From Parabacteroides sp. FAFU027 (GTDB lineage: Bacteria; Bacteroidota; Bacteroidia; Bacteroidales; UBA7332), in contig NZ_JAKZKV010000003.1 in NCBI RefSeq assembly GCF_022808675.1, positions 186,001 to 250,000 on the forward strand: a stretch of DNA of 64,000 bases, in the 5' to 3' direction. This document shows positions 1 through 8,969 of this stretch, one piece after another; the stretch's first letter is position 1; each line of letters starts with the position of its first letter. Under the pieces are notes generated by a model, which saw only the letters and a list, made by a program, of their open reading frames with translations, searched no databases and was not told the DNA's origin. Position numbers and translations under genes: made by a program.

Positions 1-2
1 CT

Positions 3-3000
3 TTACTCGAAGACAACAATCGAAACATCTGGGTTGCTACAAAAGCCGGAAGTCTCTACCAATACGATCCTACTCTATCAACCCGGAAAACTGTTTTCGA
101 AAATGGATCCAACATCTACGGTATGTACCAGGATAAAGAGGGGACTATCTGGATGGCCTCTAAAGGAAACGGACTCTATGAACTAAAGGGGGGATCATTT
201 GCCAATGCCATAAACTACCGGAAAACAGATTCTCCCTCAAGCCTGAGCAATAATCAGGTTTATTCCATGCTTAAAGACCGAAAAGGCCGCCTTTGGGTAG
301 CTACCTTTGGAGGGGGAATTTGTGTAAAGACCTCTCCATCCGGAGTCAATGAGTTCAGAACCTTTTTCAATGATGATGACTGGCTCAAAAACATCCGCTA
401 TCTCATGATGGACAGAAGGGGCGAGATCTGGGCCGGAACAAGCAACGGAGTGTTCCGTTTTAATCCTGACGCCCTATTGAAAAATCCTAAAGCCTACAAA
501 CATTACACCTTTGACATAGAAGACAAAACAAGTCTCAGCAATCCTGAAATCCGCTATATTTATGAAGATTCCAAAGGGGGAATCTGGTTAGCAACAGCCG
601 GAGGGGGATTGAATCAGTTTATGGGCGAAAACGAAAAAGGGCAAGGCATCTTTAAGGTTTTTGGCACACATCAGGGTATGGCGAACGATAATATTATGGC
701 CATTCAGGAAGACAAATCAGGCTGCCTCTGGATCAGTACGGAAAGTGGATTACACAAGTACAATCCGAAAACCAATCTTTTCCAGAACTACAATTTCTCA
801 AATGATTTTTCTGCCAATATCTTTTCCGAGGCTGCGGCACTGACCTGTCGCAATGGAAAGATGTTGTGGGGTAGCCTCAACGGTTTCTATGCCTTTTTTC
901 CGAATAAACTCAACGAAAGCTACCGGGGAAAAAACAGAGTCGTGCTTACCGGGTTATTAATTTTCGATGAAGATGCCCCAATCGGTGAAAAGGGCGCTCC
1001 TCTGAAGAAAGCCATTACTTTTGCCGATAAGATTGTTCTGAAAGCTGCTGACAAGGTTTTCCACATCGAATTTGCCAATCTTAATTTCAAGAATCCGAAA
1101 GCTAACCAGTATATGTATATGCTGGAAAATTATGAAAAGCGCTGGAACGTATCGGGCTCATACAACGTGGCCACCTATCGCAACGTGCCTCCGGGCAAAT
1201 ATACATTTATGGTCAAATCGGCCAACAGTGAAGGGGGGTGGGACGATAATGTTACTACGATAGAGGTGATTATCGAACCTCCGTTCTGGAGGTCAAACAT
1301 TGCCATCCTCCTCTACATTATCTTGCTGGGCGCCGCCGGATATTTCGCCTATGGGTTGATTACGAAATTCCATCGTCTGAATAACGCAGTAAAACTGGAG
1401 CGCCAGTTGACCGATTATAAATTGCGTTTCTTTACCAATATCAGTCACGAATTCCGTACTCCGCTTACCCTGATTAAGGGTAGTGTAGATACCCTGAATG
1501 AACTGAAAAGCAAAATGGCGGATCCGTTGCAACATCTGGTGGAAGGGTTGGATAAAAACACCACGCACCTGATGCGTTTGATTGACCAGTTACTGGAATT
1601 CCGTAAGCTTCAGAACAACAAGCAGAAACTGAACCTTCAAAAGGTAGAAGCGGTTAAATTCCTCAAAGAGATATTCATCAGCTTCAGTGATGTCGCCGCT
1701 AAAATGAACATCGAATACAGATTCCTGCCTTCTCCGGATATGATTCCGATCTATCTGGATAAAAACAAGGTCGATAAAATCGTATTTAATCTCTTGTCAA
1801 ATGCCTTCAAATTTACCCCCCGTGGTGGGAATATCACGCTGACTGCCGAAGAAGACGATGCGGCAAACGTTTTGCGAATCTCTGTAGCAGATAATGGAAT
1901 CGGTATCCCCAAAGAGAAACAGGATCTGCTTTTCAGCCGGTTTATGCAGATTAATTTCTCGGTAACGGGCACTGGCATCGGATTATCTCTGGTCAATGAA
2001 TTTACGACATTGCACAAAGGGAAAGTCAGTTTTGCCGAAAACGAAGGAGGTGGCTCTGTTTTCACCATCGAACTTCCGTTAGAGAATCATATTTACGAAA
2101 AGGATGATTTTGTAAATGAGCAGGTGGTTGTTACGGGTAGTGACAATAAAAAAGAGGTGATGAATCTCTCTGAATTTATTGAAAATGGTAATGAGACGTT
2201 GCTCAACCTGCTTCCGAATGTACCGAGTGCGGATACCAAATACAAAGTACTGGTGATCGATGATAACGATGATATCCGTAATTTCCTCACTGAAAAGCTC
2301 AGCCCTCACTTTGAAGTAATCACGGCTGAAGATGGGAATATCGGTATCAAGCGCAGTATGGAAGATGACCCCGACTTGATCATCTGCGACGTGATGATGC
2401 CGGGTATGAACGGATTTGAACTGACCCGGAAGCTGAAAGATAACTTCGCTACTTGCCACATCCCGGTAGTGTTACTCACGGCCTACATTGCCGATGAATA
2501 CAATACCGAAGGAATCGAAGCCGGAGCGGATGCCTATATCACGAAGCCGTTCAGCATGAATCACCTGATGCTTCAGATCAATAAGTTGCTGGAAAAACGC
2601 GAACGTCTGCGCAAACATTACGGCAACAATGCGCCAATTGCAGAAGCTGAACCTGAGACTTTCAACCAAATCCCGGACAGAGACAGCCAGTTCCTGACGC
2701 TCGTGGAAGAGATTATGGATAAGAACCTCGACAATCCCGATTTCTCAGTAGATGAATTTGCTCAAATGACAAATACCGGCCGGACGCTCTTCTTCAAGAA
2801 GATCAAATATCTGACTGGTTATTCGCCAAACGAATTTATCCGTAACCGGAGGATGAAAAAGGCCGCCGAGTTGCTGATGACGCAGAAATACAACGTTTCG
2901 GAAGTCTCATACATGGTGGGTATCAACGACCCATTCTATTTCAGTAAATGCTTCAAAGCGCAGTACGGATGCTCGCCATCCCGCTTCCCTGAAGATTACA

Positions 3001-3014
3001 AGAAAGAGAGCTAA
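3..3014 (+). CDS. Hybrid two-component system sensor/response regulator (HTCS), 5' end cut by window
   Basis: One-component fusion of a sensor kinase and an AraC-type regulator, anchored in the inner membrane. Such proteins usually sense glycan breakdown products in the periplasm and switch on a neighbouring utilisation locus. The frame is open from position 3, so the true start and most of the propeller lie upstream. Counting from the Met at 123: beta-propeller repeats to about residue 290 (recurrent G-x-I/L-W motifs such as GEIWAG and GGIWLA), a Y_Y_Y domain at about 320-385, one membrane helix at about 390-412, the H-box SHEFRTPL near 440, HATPase motifs DNGIGI near 589 and GTGIGLS near 615, a receiver domain with phospho-acceptor Asp in CDVMMPG near 755, and an AraC HTH at about 860-960. 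The target locus is not visible. Confidence 0.95.
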   Translation, partial: LLEDNNRNIWVATKAGSLYQYDPTLSTRKTVFENGSNIYGMYQDKEGTIWMASKGNGLYELKGGSFANAINYRKTDSPSSLSNNQVYSMLKDRKGRLWVATFGGGICVKTSPSGVNEFRTFFNDDDWLKNIRYLMMDRRGEIWAGTSNGVFRFNPDALLKNPKAYKHYTFDIEDKTSLSNPEIRYIYEDSKGGIWLATAGGGLNQFMGENEKGQGIFKVFGTHQGMANDNIMAIQEDKSGCLWISTESGLHKYNPKTNLFQNYNFSNDFSANIFSEAAALTCRNGKMLWGSLNGFYAFFPNKLNESYRGKNRVVLTGLLIFDEDAPIGEKGAPLKKAITFADKIVLKAADKVFHIEFANLNFKNPKANQYMYMLENYEKRWNVSGSYNVATYRNVPPGKYTFMVKSANSEGGWDDNVTTIEVIIEPPFWRSNIAILLYIILLGAAGYFAYGLITKFHRLNNAVKLERQLTDYKLRFFTNISHEFRTPLTLIKGSVDTLNELKSKMADPLQHLVEGLDKNTTHLMRLIDQLLEFRKLQNNKQKLNLQKVEAVKFLKEIFISFSDVAAKMNIEYRFLPSPDMIPIYLDKNKVDKIVFNLLSNAFKFTPRGGNITLTAEEDDAANVLRISVADNGIGIPKEKQDLLFSRFMQINFSVTGTGIGLSLVNEFTTLHKGKVSFAENEGGGSVFTIELPLENHIYEKDDFVNEQVVVTGSDNKKEVMNLSEFIENGNETLLNLLPNVPSADTKYKVLVIDDNDDIRNFLTEKLSPHFEVITAEDGNIGIKRSMEDDPDLIICDVMMPGMNGFELTRKLKDNFATCHIPVVLLTAYIADEYNTEGIEAGADAYITKPFSMNHLMLQINKLLEKRERLRKHYGNNAPIAEAEPETFNQIPDRDSQFLTLVEEIMDKNLDNPDFSVDEFAQMTNTGRTLFFKKIKYLTGYSPNEFIRNRRMKKAAELLMTQKYNVSEVSYMVGINDPFYFSKCFKAQYGCSPSRFPEDYKKES

Positions 3015-3015
3015 A

Positions 3016-3076
3016 ACAGATGATACTAAAAATGCCTGAACAATCACATCGTTCAGGCATTTTTCATATCATCTGT
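3016..3076. terminator. Bidirectional terminator between convergent genes
   Basis: A 14-bp perfect stem (aaaaatgcctgaac at 3028-3041 with its complement at 3051-3064) has A/T runs on both sides. It is extended by an outer match, acagatgata (3016-3025) with tatcatctgt (3067-3076). It lies between the converging HTCS and helicase genes. Confidence 0.85.
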
Positions 3077-3086
3077 TCTGTTGTTC

Positions 3087-4412
3087 CTATTCGGCCAACT
3101 CGATTTTCGTCTTCATATTTTTAATCTTCTCGTTGCGTACAAGTTGTAGCAAAGTTTTCACTTTATCCCGCTTAATGGCTGCAAACGAGTAGAACTCCTT
3201 CACCTCCACGATACCCAGTTCGTCCTTTTGCAATTCCCCTTTCTTGAACAGGAACCCGACGATATCCATCTTGCTGAGTTTGTCTTTTTTGCCTTTCCCA
3301 ATGTAAAGTGTTGCCCATTCAGGCTGAGCTGGTTGTCCCAGCTTTCCCGGGAGAGTCATATTTTCCGGAACAGGTTGAATATATTCGGGTAAATATTCAT
3401 TCGGATTGAGCAAAAGAATGGAAGTACCGGTCGCTCCCATGCGCGCAGTACGACCGTTGCGGTGGATAAAGCTATCCTCATTGACCGGAAGCTGGAAATG
3501 CACTACATTTTTCACGGCCGGAATATCGAGACCGCGGGCAGCCAGGTCTGTCGAGATAAATACCGAACAGCTACCGTTGCGGAATTTCGATAAAGCCCGT
3601 TCGCGTTCCGGCTGTTCGAGGCCGCCGTGGAAGTATTCCACCTCCACACGATGCTCTCGCAAATAGTCTGCAACATTCTCTACAAACTCACGCTGATTGC
3701 AAAAAACCAGCGTTGACGCATTTCCCAGATGGCAAATCAATTGATACAGCGTCTGCATCTTATCGGACGTAGCACCGCAAAGAGTTTTCACAGAAAGACC
3801 TTCGAGTTCATTGTTTTCCACCAGATAATTCAGCTTCGCCGGACGATTCAATCCCGTAAATTCAGGAATCTCCTCGGTGTCGGTAGCTGAGGTCAGCATT
3901 CGTTTTTCAACCGATTTCAATGAAGAAATCACCGCCTCCATCTGTGCCTGAAAACCAAACTCCAGCGATTTGTCAAATTCATCCAAAACGAGGGTATGCA
4001 CTTTACTCAAATCAACGTGACCACGGTCAATGTGATCAATCAGACGGCCGGGAGTAGCAATCAGCAAGGCAGGAGGAGTCTCCAGCATCCGCTTCTCGTT
4101 GTTCATCGGACGACCACCGAAGCAGCAATTCACCTTATAACCGGTTCCCATACTGCGGAAAACCTGCTCGATTTGTTGCGCCAATTCGCGCGATGGAGCC
4201 AGTACCAAAGCCTGAATGGTGCTAACATCTGGGTTCAGTTTCAGTAAAAGAGGGAGCAGATAGGCGAGCGTCTTGCCCGACCCGGTAGGAGAAAGCAATA
4301 TCACATCGCTGTTCTTTTGGTTCGCTTCGAGAGAAGCCTGCTGCATTTCGTTGAGCGACGCGATGCCCATGTTGGACAGCGTCTTTTCGATTAAAGTGGA
4401 ATGTTGTAACAT
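3087..4412 (-). CDS. DbpA-like DEAD-box ATP-dependent RNA helicase (DEFD variant)
   Basis: ATP-dependent RNA helicase of superfamily 2, probably acting in ribosome assembly or RNA turnover. Counting from the start chosen here: Walker A SPTGSGKT at about 41-48, motif Ia APSRELAQQ, Ib TPGRL, motif II DEFD at about 144-147 instead of DEAD, motif III SAT, HRNGRTARMG for motif VI, and a C-terminal DbpA-type RNA-binding domain (from about residue 365). The frame allows an earlier Met at 4430, but the Bacteroidetes -7 element TATCTTTG (4417-4424) overlaps that stretch, so the Met at 4412 (441 aa) is preferred. It is a single gene converging on the HTCS. Confidence 0.9.
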   Translation of the reverse strand: MLQHSTLIEKTLSNMGIASLNEMQQASLEANQKNSDVILLSPTGSGKTLAYLLPLLLKLNPDVSTIQALVLAPSRELAQQIEQVFRSMGTGYKVNCCFGGRPMNNEKRMLETPPALLIATPGRLIDHIDRGHVDLSKVHTLVLDEFDKSLEFGFQAQMEAVISSLKSVEKRMLTSATDTEEIPEFTGLNRPAKLNYLVENNELEGLSVKTLCGATSDKMQTLYQLICHLGNASTLVFCNQREFVENVADYLREHRVEVEYFHGGLEQPERERALSKFRNGSCSVFISTDLAARGLDIPAVKNVVHFQLPVNEDSFIHRNGRTARMGATGTSILLLNPNEYLPEYIQPVPENMTLPGKLGQPAQPEWATLYIGKGKKDKLSKMDIVGFLFKKGELQKDELGIVEVKEFYSFAAIKRDKVKTLLQLVRNEKIKNMKTKIELAE

Positions 4413-4416
4413 GCTG

Positions 4417-4447
4417 CAAAGATACACCAAATAACGTTGTACCCCAA
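4417..4447 (-). promoter_or_regulatory. Sigma-ABfr-type promoter of the helicase gene
   Basis: Read on the minus strand: TTG, 20 nt, then TATCTTTG, the Bacteroidetes -33/-7 consensus. The -7 element ends only 4 nt before the ATG at 4412, so the 5' leader must be extremely short. Confidence 0.7.
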
Positions 4448-4638
4448 CGGGTTACTTTTATTTAAGTGGAAATGAGGCGGGTAGTTAAGTGACGTTAGGG
4501 ACATCCGGAGAAGTATCTTGTCGTCTCGCTACATTTTGGTGATTTTGGAATCTCATTCCCCTTCGGAAATGTAGGGAAATAAAATGCAGCTCCAACACCG
4601 ACAGGCGTCATCTATTTGGAAATGTTCTACTTAAATAT

Positions 4639-4654
4639 TTGGCACGATATATGC
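4639..4654 (+). promoter_or_regulatory. Possible sigma54 (-24/-12) promoter
   Basis: TTGGCACGATATATGC has the invariant GG and GC dinucleotides exactly 10 nt apart and matches TGGCACG-N4-TTGC except for one base. It lies 48 nt upstream of the ATG at 4703. One such match is expected by chance about once or twice in a window this size, and no NifA-type TGT-N10-ACA site was seen upstream. AATATTTG in the same place is a near match to the ordinary -7 element. Confidence 0.3.
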
Positions 4655-4702
4655 AAATGAGTCTATAGAATAAAACGTAAACTCAATCCAAACACCCCCG
4701 TT

Positions 4703-5110
4703 ATGCAAGAACTAAAAGAATTAAGCGACCTCGCTCTCGCTATTTATGAAGAAGGAGATAAATACCTCGGCACCCTCTCCCGTTCATTGGAGAAGAAGAG
4801 CCGCTTTGGCAACGACCTGCTTTACAGTATGGCCGTGATGTGTTGCGAAAAACTGTTTGTCGCTTTGCTCTATCACTACGACGAATTTGCAGAGCACCAC
4901 ATGCCTATCGCCCTCTATAACGATGCTGCAAAAGTGGAAACCGAGCTGACTCCGGAGATGAAAGATACCTGCCGACTGATTAATAAATTTGAATCCATCT
5001 GCTCCATTGATGGCTTTGGTTACAAAACACCGACCGATGAAGATTTGAAGAAAATGATTACCGGTCTTCAGGATATTCATGCGTTGGTGACTAAACGGAT
5101 AAAAGGGTAA
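4703..5110 (+). CDS. Conserved small helical protein, possibly HEPN-like
   Basis: A 135-residue soluble protein with no signal peptide. It appears almost wholly alpha-helical, with a Cys pair (MCCEK) in the second helix. Length and helix pattern resemble HEPN-domain proteins, but the catalytic R-x4-6-H motif of HEPN nucleases is absent, so no nuclease activity is claimed. It stands alone, with a possible sigma54 promoter upstream and a terminator directly downstream. Function unknown. Confidence 0.65.
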   Translation: MQELKELSDLALAIYEEGDKYLGTLSRSLEKKSRFGNDLLYSMAVMCCEKLFVALLYHYDEFAEHHMPIALYNDAAKVETELTPEMKDTCRLINKFESICSIDGFGYKTPTDEDLKKMITGLQDIHALVTKRIKG

Positions 5111-5144
5111 TACTTATCATCAGTTTAAATATAAGATCCTTTAC

Positions 5145-5183
5145 AAAATCCCCCTACCGCACCACTAGTGACAAGGGGATTTT
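5145..5183 (+). terminator. Rho-independent terminator
   Basis: Arms aaaatcccc (5145-5153) and ggggatttt (5175-5183) are perfectly complementary and close 35 nt after the upstream stop codon. Confidence 0.65.
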
Positions 5184-5188
5184 GAATC

Positions 5189-5608
5189 AAAAGCGTCTCA
5201 GAAGCACTCGTGACCGATAAATTAGCGCTCTGGAGTGCTAAATGGCGCTTCCGACCGCTAAGTTGGCGGTAATTACCGCCTCGCTGGCACTCCGGACCGG
5301 TAACTTAACGCTCAAGAGTGCTAACCTGGCACTCTTGAGCGCCATTCTGTCGGTCGAGAGCGCTAGATTGTCGCTCTCGACCGCTAATCTGGCGCTCCGG
5401 ACCATCTCCGGGACGCTCTCGACCGATAAATTGTCGGTCCGGAGCGACTTCAAGTCGGTAATTTCCGTCTCAGAGTCGAAACCGACCGACAAAAAGTCGA
5501 AATGGACCGACTCGGAGACACTCCGGAGCGACTCTGAGACGGTCGGAAGCGACTTCAAGTCGGAATGGAGCGACTCGAAGTCGGTCGAGAGCGAGTTGAA
5601 CTCGCTTT
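5189..5608. repeat. 21-bp-period degenerate array 1 (20 units)
   Basis: Exactly 20 consecutive 21-bp units with no phase slip, for example agagtgctaacctggcactc followed by t. A loose consensus is nGACCGCTAAnnTGGCGCTCn. Many units are hairpins whose arms change together: GAGTGC/GCACTC, GACCGA/TCGGTC, AGAGCG/CGCTCT, CGACTT/AAGTCG, AGCGAGTT/AACTCGCT. The first half uses GCTAA-type cores and the second half GACTC-type cores. Because 21 is divisible by 3, long open frames appear on both strands (5242-5634 plus, 5238-5771 minus). Those are treated as by-products and not genes. Confidence 0.9.
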
Positions 5609-5681
5609 TTCCTGATAAAATCAACAACCTCTGAAATAGGGTTAAGTCAATTTCAATCGGTGTATGATAGTTGAATTTTCG

Positions 5682-5689
5682 TACATTTG
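5682..5689 (+). promoter_or_regulatory. -7 element TACATTTG
   Basis: Match to TAnnTTTG located 41 nt before the ATG at 5731. No clear TTG is seen at the -33 position. Confidence 0.45.
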
Positions 5690-5730
5690 AACGCTTGATA
5701 TTCACCTCAAAGTTTAACCCGACTTCAGCC

Positions 5731-6414
5731 ATGAGAAAACTGACTTTGCTATTCCTTTTCCTGACCAGCACACTCTACATCATAGCTCAAACCGAACGTG
5801 ACGCCCAGCTTTGGCAAAAGGGCGAACTTGAGTTTGACATCAGCCGCCGTTACAGTTTCAGCCTGCAGGATGAAGCCCGACTGACCGACAACATGCAACA
5901 CCTCTCCTACTACTATTTCGACTTTGGCAATGTGATAAAATTCGGCAAATCCTTGCGTCTGGGACTGGATTACGTCTTGGTGGAAAAGGAGAAAAAGGAT
6001 GGTTTTTACAGTACCCGTAACCAGTACAACGTTTACCTGAGCATGCGTCATAAATACCACCGCTACCTCTTTTATAACCGCATACTTACCGAAGGGCAAT
6101 GGGTCGATTACAAAACTTCCGAGAATGGACACGAGTTGCAGGATAAATTCCTACGTGACAAAGTCACCCTACGCTACAAGCTAAAGAAATACCTCTATCC
6201 CTACGTAGAAGATGAGCTCTACTACCGCCTACAACGCGACGGTAACAAAAATCCGGATGGCTTTGACCGCAACCGCTTCTACGTCGGCCTGCTCTACAAC
6301 CTGACGGACAACTTCAAGCTCGATTTCTTCTCCATGTATGAGAATAACTTCAACTGCGTTCCGCATGCGCAAAACTTTGTGTACGGGGTGGGATTTTCGA
6401 GGACACTTTTCTAA
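5731..6414 (+). CDS. DUF2490 family outer-membrane beta-barrel protein
   Basis: The frame is open from 5671, but the Met at 5731 begins a clear signal peptide (MRKLTLLFLFLTSTLYIIAQ), so the mature protein is exported. The 227-residue product shows alternating aromatic/charged beta-strands, QLWQKGELEFDISRR near the mature N-terminus and a C-terminal strand ending in a terminal Phe (GVGFSRTLF), as in outer-membrane barrels. DUF2490 members are of unknown function. A very long palindrome follows its stop codon and may terminate the transcript. Confidence 0.8.
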   Translation: MRKLTLLFLFLTSTLYIIAQTERDAQLWQKGELEFDISRRYSFSLQDEARLTDNMQHLSYYYFDFGNVIKFGKSLRLGLDYVLVEKEKKDGFYSTRNQYNVYLSMRHKYHRYLFYNRILTEGQWVDYKTSENGHELQDKFLRDKVTLRYKLKKYLYPYVEDELYYRLQRDGNKNPDGFDRNRFYVGLLYNLTDNFKLDFFSMYENNFNCVPHAQNFVYGVGFSRTLF

Positions 6415-6430
6415 TGATTGGATAATTTGT

Positions 6431-6488
6431 TTGGTGGAATGGGTATATTTTTATTGTCTAGACAATAAAAATATACCCATTCCACCAA
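6431..6488. repeat. Perfect 58-bp palindrome
   Basis: Two 29-bp arms (ttggtggaatgggtatattt at the start, complement at the end) meet at a central TCTAGA with no mismatch and no loop. It begins 17 nt after the DUF2490 stop and ends 2 nt before the ATG at 6491. In RNA it would form a hairpin of roughly 27 bp that occupies the ribosome-binding region of the next gene. Confidence 0.95.
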
Positions 6489-6490
6489 TC

Positions 6491-7147
6491 ATGAAATATT
6501 TAATTAGCCTACTCTCTTCATTAATGTTACTACCTTGTCTTGCACAAGTTTGTGAAAATGATTTGATAATTGAAAACTTCATTCATAATCTTAAACAACA
6601 AGGTATTGATACGATAATGACCTATGATATCCGGAGTGTTGGTAGTGGTTCTACAATAATTATGAACGTTAAGGACACTTGCTATTACGATGAAGAACCT
6701 GATGTATCATATATAATGTGGAAAAATAAGGGTCAAACCTCTATTGCTAAAGTCAGCACTTGTGACTGTTTTGTATATGATACAATTCAATATAATCTTA
6801 ATCAAGTATGGAACTTCTATTTTAAGAACAAAACAGTCCTTAAGAAAGAGAAGATCTTCTCTCCTGAAATTCAACTTAAAACATATCGTGCAGCCTGTAA
6901 TGTTGATCATTACTCTTATACGCAAATATTGATTCAGGCTAAAAAGGATAAATTTATTTTCACGCTTAACCATTTCTATCTCACAAAATGGATTGAAGGA
7001 AAGTTGAACCTAAACCATTATAGAAATACAAGAACACTACAATATAGGCTACAAGTTCTTATAGAAAAAGAAGTGAAGAAGATAGAATCTGAGAAACTTA
7101 TACAAAGACGATTACGTCCAACTTACATTGGTTTTAAGAAACAATGA
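6491..7147 (+). CDS. Secreted protein of unknown function
   Basis: 218 residues from the Met at 6491. The frame extends upstream to 6338, but that part is read through the preceding gene and the palindrome. A signal peptide (MKYLISLLSSLMLLPCLAQ) is evident. The mature part is mixed alpha/beta, with several Cys (CEND, DTCYYD, STCDCF, AACNVD) and a basic C-terminus. The gene is clearly more AT-rich than its neighbours, which suggests recent acquisition or weak constraint. No family was recognised. Confidence 0.7.
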   Translation: MKYLISLLSSLMLLPCLAQVCENDLIIENFIHNLKQQGIDTIMTYDIRSVGSGSTIIMNVKDTCYYDEEPDVSYIMWKNKGQTSIAKVSTCDCFVYDTIQYNLNQVWNFYFKNKTVLKKEKIFSPEIQLKTYRAACNVDHYSYTQILIQAKKDKFIFTLNHFYLTKWIEGKLNLNHYRNTRTLQYRLQVLIEKEVKKIESEKLIQRRLRPTYIGFKKQ

Positions 7148-7174
7148 TTGAACCCAGTATTGCATTTAACGCAC

Positions 7175-7208
7175 AAAAGCCACCGCTCTTCCGAACGATG
7201 GCTTTTTT
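7175..7208 (+). terminator. Rho-independent terminator
   Basis: aaaagcca (7175-7182) pairs with tggctttt (7199-7206), followed by further T residues. It ends the secreted-protein transcript. Confidence 0.7.
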
Positions 7209-7277
7209 AGTGTAGATGCTAATCACACACTTCTTATTATAGAGGTGCACAGCAAGATTGCGGTACGTCTGAAATAA

Positions 7278-8798
7278 TTATTCCCACTCGATAGTTGCCG
7301 GTGGTTTAGAACTGATGTCATAAACTACGCGGTTCACACCTTTTACTTTGTTGATGATTTCGTTGGAAACGTGAGCGAGGAATTCGTAAGGCAAGTGCGC
7401 CCAGTCGGCAGTCATCGCGTCAGATGAAGTCACGGCACGCAGTGCAACGGTGTTCTCGTAAGTACGCTCATCACCCATTACCCCTACCGAACGAACCGGC
7501 AACAGGATAGTTCCCGCCTGCCATACCTTGTCGTAAAGATCCCATTCGCGCAAGCCGTTGATATAGATATCGTCAGCCTCTTGCAGGATGCGAACTTTCT
7601 CCGCAGTAATATCGCCAAGGATACGGATGCCGAGACCCGGGCCCGGGAACGGGTGGCGTTTGATCAAGTGAGGCATCATGCCAAGGGCTGTACCCACGCT
7701 ACGAACCTCATCTTTGAAGAGCAGACGAAGCGGCTCTACCAGTTTCAGTTTCATTTTCTCGGGAAGACCGCCCACGTTGTGGTGCGATTTGATAGTCGTT
7801 CCGGTAATCGAAAGCGACTCAATGATATCAGGGTAAATGGTTCCTTGTCCCAACCATTTTACGTCTTGTATTTTATGAGCTTCCTGATCGAAGATGTCGA
7901 TAAAGCCCTTACCGATGATCTTACGTTTTTCTTCAGGATCAGTCACGCCAGCCAATTCTCCATAGAATTTAGCTTTGGCATCCACTCCGATTACGTTCAG
8001 ACCGAGGTGAGCGTAGTCTTCGAGTACTTTCTCGAATTCGTTTTTGCGAAGCAGACCGTTATCTACAAAGATACAAGTCAGGTTCTCGCCAATCGCTTTG
8101 TTAAGCAACACTGCCACAACCGAAGAATCCACACCACCCGAAAGCGCCAGGATTACTTTATCGTTACCGATTTGTTCTTTCAGGTTTTTGACAGTCTCTT
8201 CGATGAATGAAGCAGGCGTCCAGTCTCTCTTGCATTCGCAGATGTCAAGGAAGTTGCTGAGGATCTGTGTTCCGCAAAGGCTGTGGAATACTTCCGGGTG
8301 GAACTGTACCCCCCAGGTCTCTTCGCCCTGCACACGATAAGCAGCAATGTCAACCTCTTTGGTACTTGCAATAATTTTGAAGTTATCAGGAATACGGGTA
8401 ATGGTGTCACCGTGCGACATCCATACCTGATCGCCCTGCTCTACACCTTTCAACAACGGATCGCTGTTTTCAAGGCTGGCGATGTTGGCACGACCATATT
8501 CGCGGGTACCTGCCGGTTCAACAGTACCGCCTGAAGTATGAGAAATAAACTGAGCGCCGTAGCAGATACCCAATACAGGCATTTTAGTGCGAAGTTCGCT
8601 CAGGTCAGCTTTGAATGCACTCTCATCATACACGGAAAAAGGGCTTCCCGAAAGGATTACACCTTTAACAGTAGGGTCATTATACGGAAATTTGTTGTAA
8701 GGAACAATTTCGCAATAGGTATTCATTTCACGGACTCTGCGGCCGATCAACTGAGTGGTCTGCGAACCGAAATCAAGGATAATGATTTTTTCGTGCAT
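7278..8798 (-). CDS. guaA: GMP synthase (glutamine-hydrolysing)
   Basis: Converts XMP, ATP and glutamine to GMP in the cytoplasm, the last step of de novo guanine nucleotide synthesis. The 506-residue length is normal. The N-terminal class I amidotransferase domain has nucleophile Cys79 in GICYGAQ and the His167/Glu169 pair in QFHPEV. The ATP-pyrophosphatase domain has the PP-loop SGGVDSS at 220-226. The C-terminal dimerisation domain ends with KPPATIEWE, the expected family terminus. It is a single gene with its own -7 element upstream. Confidence 0.98.
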   Translation of the reverse strand: MHEKIIILDFGSQTTQLIGRRVREMNTYCEIVPYNKFPYNDPTVKGVILSGSPFSVYDESAFKADLSELRTKMPVLGICYGAQFISHTSGGTVEPAGTREYGRANIASLENSDPLLKGVEQGDQVWMSHGDTITRIPDNFKIIASTKEVDIAAYRVQGEETWGVQFHPEVFHSLCGTQILSNFLDICECKRDWTPASFIEETVKNLKEQIGNDKVILALSGGVDSSVVAVLLNKAIGENLTCIFVDNGLLRKNEFEKVLEDYAHLGLNVIGVDAKAKFYGELAGVTDPEEKRKIIGKGFIDIFDQEAHKIQDVKWLGQGTIYPDIIESLSITGTTIKSHHNVGGLPEKMKLKLVEPLRLLFKDEVRSVGTALGMMPHLIKRHPFPGPGLGIRILGDITAEKVRILQEADDIYINGLREWDLYDKVWQAGTILLPVRSVGVMGDERTYENTVALRAVTSSDAMTADWAHLPYEFLAHVSNEIINKVKGVNRVVYDISSKPPATIEWE

Positions 8799-8822
8799 GA
8801 TTGTGGATTTTTATTTGAGGTG

Positions 8823-8830
8823 CAAATTTA
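8823..8830 (-). promoter_or_regulatory. -7 element TAAATTTG of guaA
   Basis: Minus-strand match to TAnnTTTG, 24 nt upstream of the guaA start codon. No TTG at the usual -33 distance. Confidence 0.5.
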
Positions 8831-8892
8831 CGAAAAATAATTCTTTGCCCATACCCACCCATAAAGGCTTATCACTTTTTCAAGAAATTTGT

Positions 8893-8900
8893 TACTTTTG
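8893..8900 (+). promoter_or_regulatory. -7 element TACTTTTG of yraN
   Basis: Plus-strand match to TAnnTTTG 69 nt upstream of the ATG at 8970. It is divergent from the guaA promoter. Confidence 0.45.
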
Positions 8901-8969
8901 TTTAGGCCTGTAAATGTGACTTATATCATTTCGTTTCAGAAGGAAGAACAAAGATAAAAAGACTGAACT

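Noticed and set aside
5242-5634. Open frames of 130 and 177 codons on both strands (plus 5242-5634, minus 5238-5771) as genes
   Set aside because: They follow from the 21-bp (3n) array. The predicted proteins are low-complexity S/L heptads and the frames overlap each other fully.
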